In this document: one piece after another, positions 62,797 through 64,000 of the stretch | How positions within the stretch are numbered: the stretch's first letter is position 1 | Layout: every line of letters begins with the position of its first letter | Assembly (NCBI GenBank): GCA_031291675.1 | Contig: JARLIO010000099.1 | Coordinates: 34,621 to 98,620, forward strand | Direction of reading: 5' to 3' | Length of the DNA: 64,000 nucleotides | Origin: Azospirillaceae bacterium | GTDB taxonomy: Bacteria; Pseudomonadota; Alphaproteobacteria; Azospirillales; Azospirillaceae | The notes under the pieces: generated by a model | Told to the model about the DNA's origin: nothing | Databases searched by the model: none | What the model saw: only the letters and a program-made list of their open reading frames with translations | Made by a program: the position numbers and the translations under genes

Positions 62797-63921
62797 GTGA
62801 CCGCAGCGATCGATGAAACCTCAAACGGCAAGATGCCGATCCTGGCGGCGGTTTGTCTCGCTGCGCTTGTTCTCCCCCTCAGTTTCGCCGGTGGCGCGGT
62901 GGCGACGCCCGCGATCGGGGTCGACCTCGGCGGTAACCCGGCCGCGCTGAACTGGATCACCAACGCCTTCATGCTCACGTTCGGCAGTTCGCTCATGGCG
63001 GCAGGGGCGTTGGCCGACCAGTTCGGCCGCAAGCGCCTTTTCATGACGGGCATTGTTGCCTTCGCCATTCTCTCCCTCGCGTTGAGTTTTGCCCCCTCCA
63101 TCCTTGTCCTCGACATTCTTCGCGCGGGACAAGGTTTTGCGGCGGCGGCCGCGCTTGCGGGCGGAACGGCTGCGCTCGCGCAAGAGTTCGAGGGGTGCGC
63201 GCGGACGAGAGCGTTCAGCCTTCTTGGCACGACCTTCGGCGTGGGGCTGGCCTTCGGCCCCCTTCTGGCCGGCTTCCTGATCGCGCTTTTTGGCTGGCGG
63301 GCGATATTTCTGTCGGGAACGATCATCGGTGCGCTCTCGCTGCTTCTGACCGCGACGAGGATGCGAGAGAGCCGCGACCCTGACGCAACCGGCCTCGACC
63401 GTTCCGGTGCCTTGACGTTCACGGGAACACTGACGCTCTTCACCTATGGTGTCATCGAAGCGCCCGAGATCGGCTGGAGCCATCCGATCGTTGTCGGATC
63501 GCTCCTCGGTGCGGCCGCGATGCTCGCCGCGTTCATCCTGGTCGAAACAAGATCGGCGCGGCCGATGCTCGACTTGTCTCTTTTTCGCTATCCCCGCTTC
63601 GTCGGCGTGCAGGTTCTGCCGATTGCCACGTGCTACTGCTATGTCGTTCTTCTCGTCTTGCTGCCTTTGCGTTTCATCGGCGTCAGCGGATTGAGCGAAT
63701 TCGACGCCGGCCTGCTGCTCATCGCCCTGTCGGCACCGATGCTGGCCGTGCCGCTCGCGGCATCCTATCTCGTCCGCTGGTTCTCGGCAGGCGTTCTTTC
63801 CGGTATCGGCCTCATCGTGGCGGCAATGGGGCTGTTCTGGCTCAGTCGCGTCGACCCCGCATCTAGAAAGAAACTTTGTCGATCTGGTCATGCGGCCATC
63901 GGGGTGATTTCGACGAGGTAG
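62797..63921 (+). pseudogene. MFS transporter (DHA2-like), 3' end interrupted
   Basis: The first 355 or so residues form a drug-efflux-type MFS protein: helices from LAAVCLAALVLPLSFAGG onward, motif A-like ADQFGRKRLFMTGIV, and RAGQGFAAAAALAGGTAA (motif C region). Homologues have 12-14 helices and 400-500 residues. After VDPAS (about 63862) the frame becomes a non-hydrophobic run SRKKLCRSGH and stops at 63921, where a minus-strand transposase-like tail begins. The GTG start at 62797 has GGAG eight bases before. It was probably an efflux pump under the LysR regulator. Confidence 0.75.
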
Positions 63922-64000
63922 CCGAGATTTTCCAGGCGAGCGACGAGGCGGTTGGTCTGTGCGACCTTTGCCCTGTGATCGAAGTAGTCGTGGCCAAGGT
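63862..64000 (-). mobile_element. End of an insertion element (runs off the window)
   Basis: A minus-strand coding tail reads LGHDYFDHRAKVAQTNRLVA, then RLENLGYLVEITPMAA, then TGA at 63888-63890. This basic, helical end with a final YxVEITP-like strand is typical of transposase C-termini, but I cannot name the IS family. The left boundary is placed near 63862, where MFS similarity breaks off. Terminal repeats and target duplications cannot be confirmed because the other end lies outside the window. Confidence 0.5.
63888..64000 (-). CDS. Transposase C-terminal fragment (partial)
   Basis: The last 37 codons of a protein that begins outside the window. The composition (YFDHRAKVAQ, RLVARLENLGY) fits a transposase end. 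It begins directly where the MFS frame is broken, which supports an insertion rather than a normal gene neighbour. The family is unassigned. Confidence 0.45.
   Translation of the reverse strand, partial: LGHDYFDHRAKVAQTNRLVARLENLGYLVEITPMAA

Overview
The window is GC-rich chromosomal DNA with dense coding on both strands. It probably comes from a free-living, motile alphaproteobacterium of Rhodospirillales type. This rests on the conserved uvrC-pgsA-moaD-moaE order, a MarR/OmpR/EnvZ-like regulatory trio, dnaB followed by a relic of alr, three methyl-accepting chemotaxis proteins (MCPs), a QueE with a CX14CX2C cluster motif, and an inducible-type ornithine decarboxylase with a long 5' leader. 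No rRNA, tRNA, CRISPR array or replication origin was recognised.

Layout. 1-4753: a minus-strand peptide/nickel-type ABC importer (two ATPases, two permeases, binding protein; the second ATPase runs off the left edge). 4878-8132: an MCP behind an orphan TRAP-type binding protein. 9026-12811: a rare pair, an ATPase-like/GNAT fusion followed by a SulP transporter carrying STAS and cyclic-nucleotide-type domains. 13024-15420: a coiled-coil membrane protein, queE-queD and a GNAT. 15551-19129: ornithine decarboxylase with an upstream short ORF, a divergent small gene with its own coupled leader ORF, and mgsA without a standard start codon. 19548-24967: a lipid-type ABC exporter, a phosphatase, and the MarR/OmpR/EnvZ group. 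25185-32358: an ilvE relic, moaE, moaD, pgsA, uvrC, a pteridine-reductase-like SDR and uvrB. 32574-41152: a PAS-type MCP, a NERD protein, an aspartate aminotransferase, a ModE-like regulator, a sugar epimerase, a GlcD-like oxidase and Sua5. 41540-44984: a periplasmic sugar dehydrogenase, cytochrome c and outer-membrane channel operon. 45063-51619: metabolic and GNAT genes, copA, a tiny Cys-rich membrane protein, a di-iron repair protein and a divergent NsrR-like regulator with two palindromic operators. 51726-55475: STAS, mlaF, mlaE, an alr relic and dnaB. 55689-61315: an unknown gene, a Cache-type MCP, a methyltransferase, a sulfotransferase and a YjbR-like protein. 61762-64000: a LysR/MFS pair whose MFS gene is apparently cut by an insertion element at the right edge.

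Two dispersed palindromic repeat families (A and B, three copies each) and three gene relics (ilvE, alr, DUF2807-like) show recent small-scale remodelling. The most interesting regulatory region is 17909-18353, where two divergent short leader ORFs with strong Shine-Dalgarno sequences face away from each other between ornithine decarboxylase and a small unknown gene. The most unusual protein pair is at 9026-12811. Coordinates of starts were chosen from ribosome-binding sites and family lengths. All functions are inferred from sequence by eye, without database searches.
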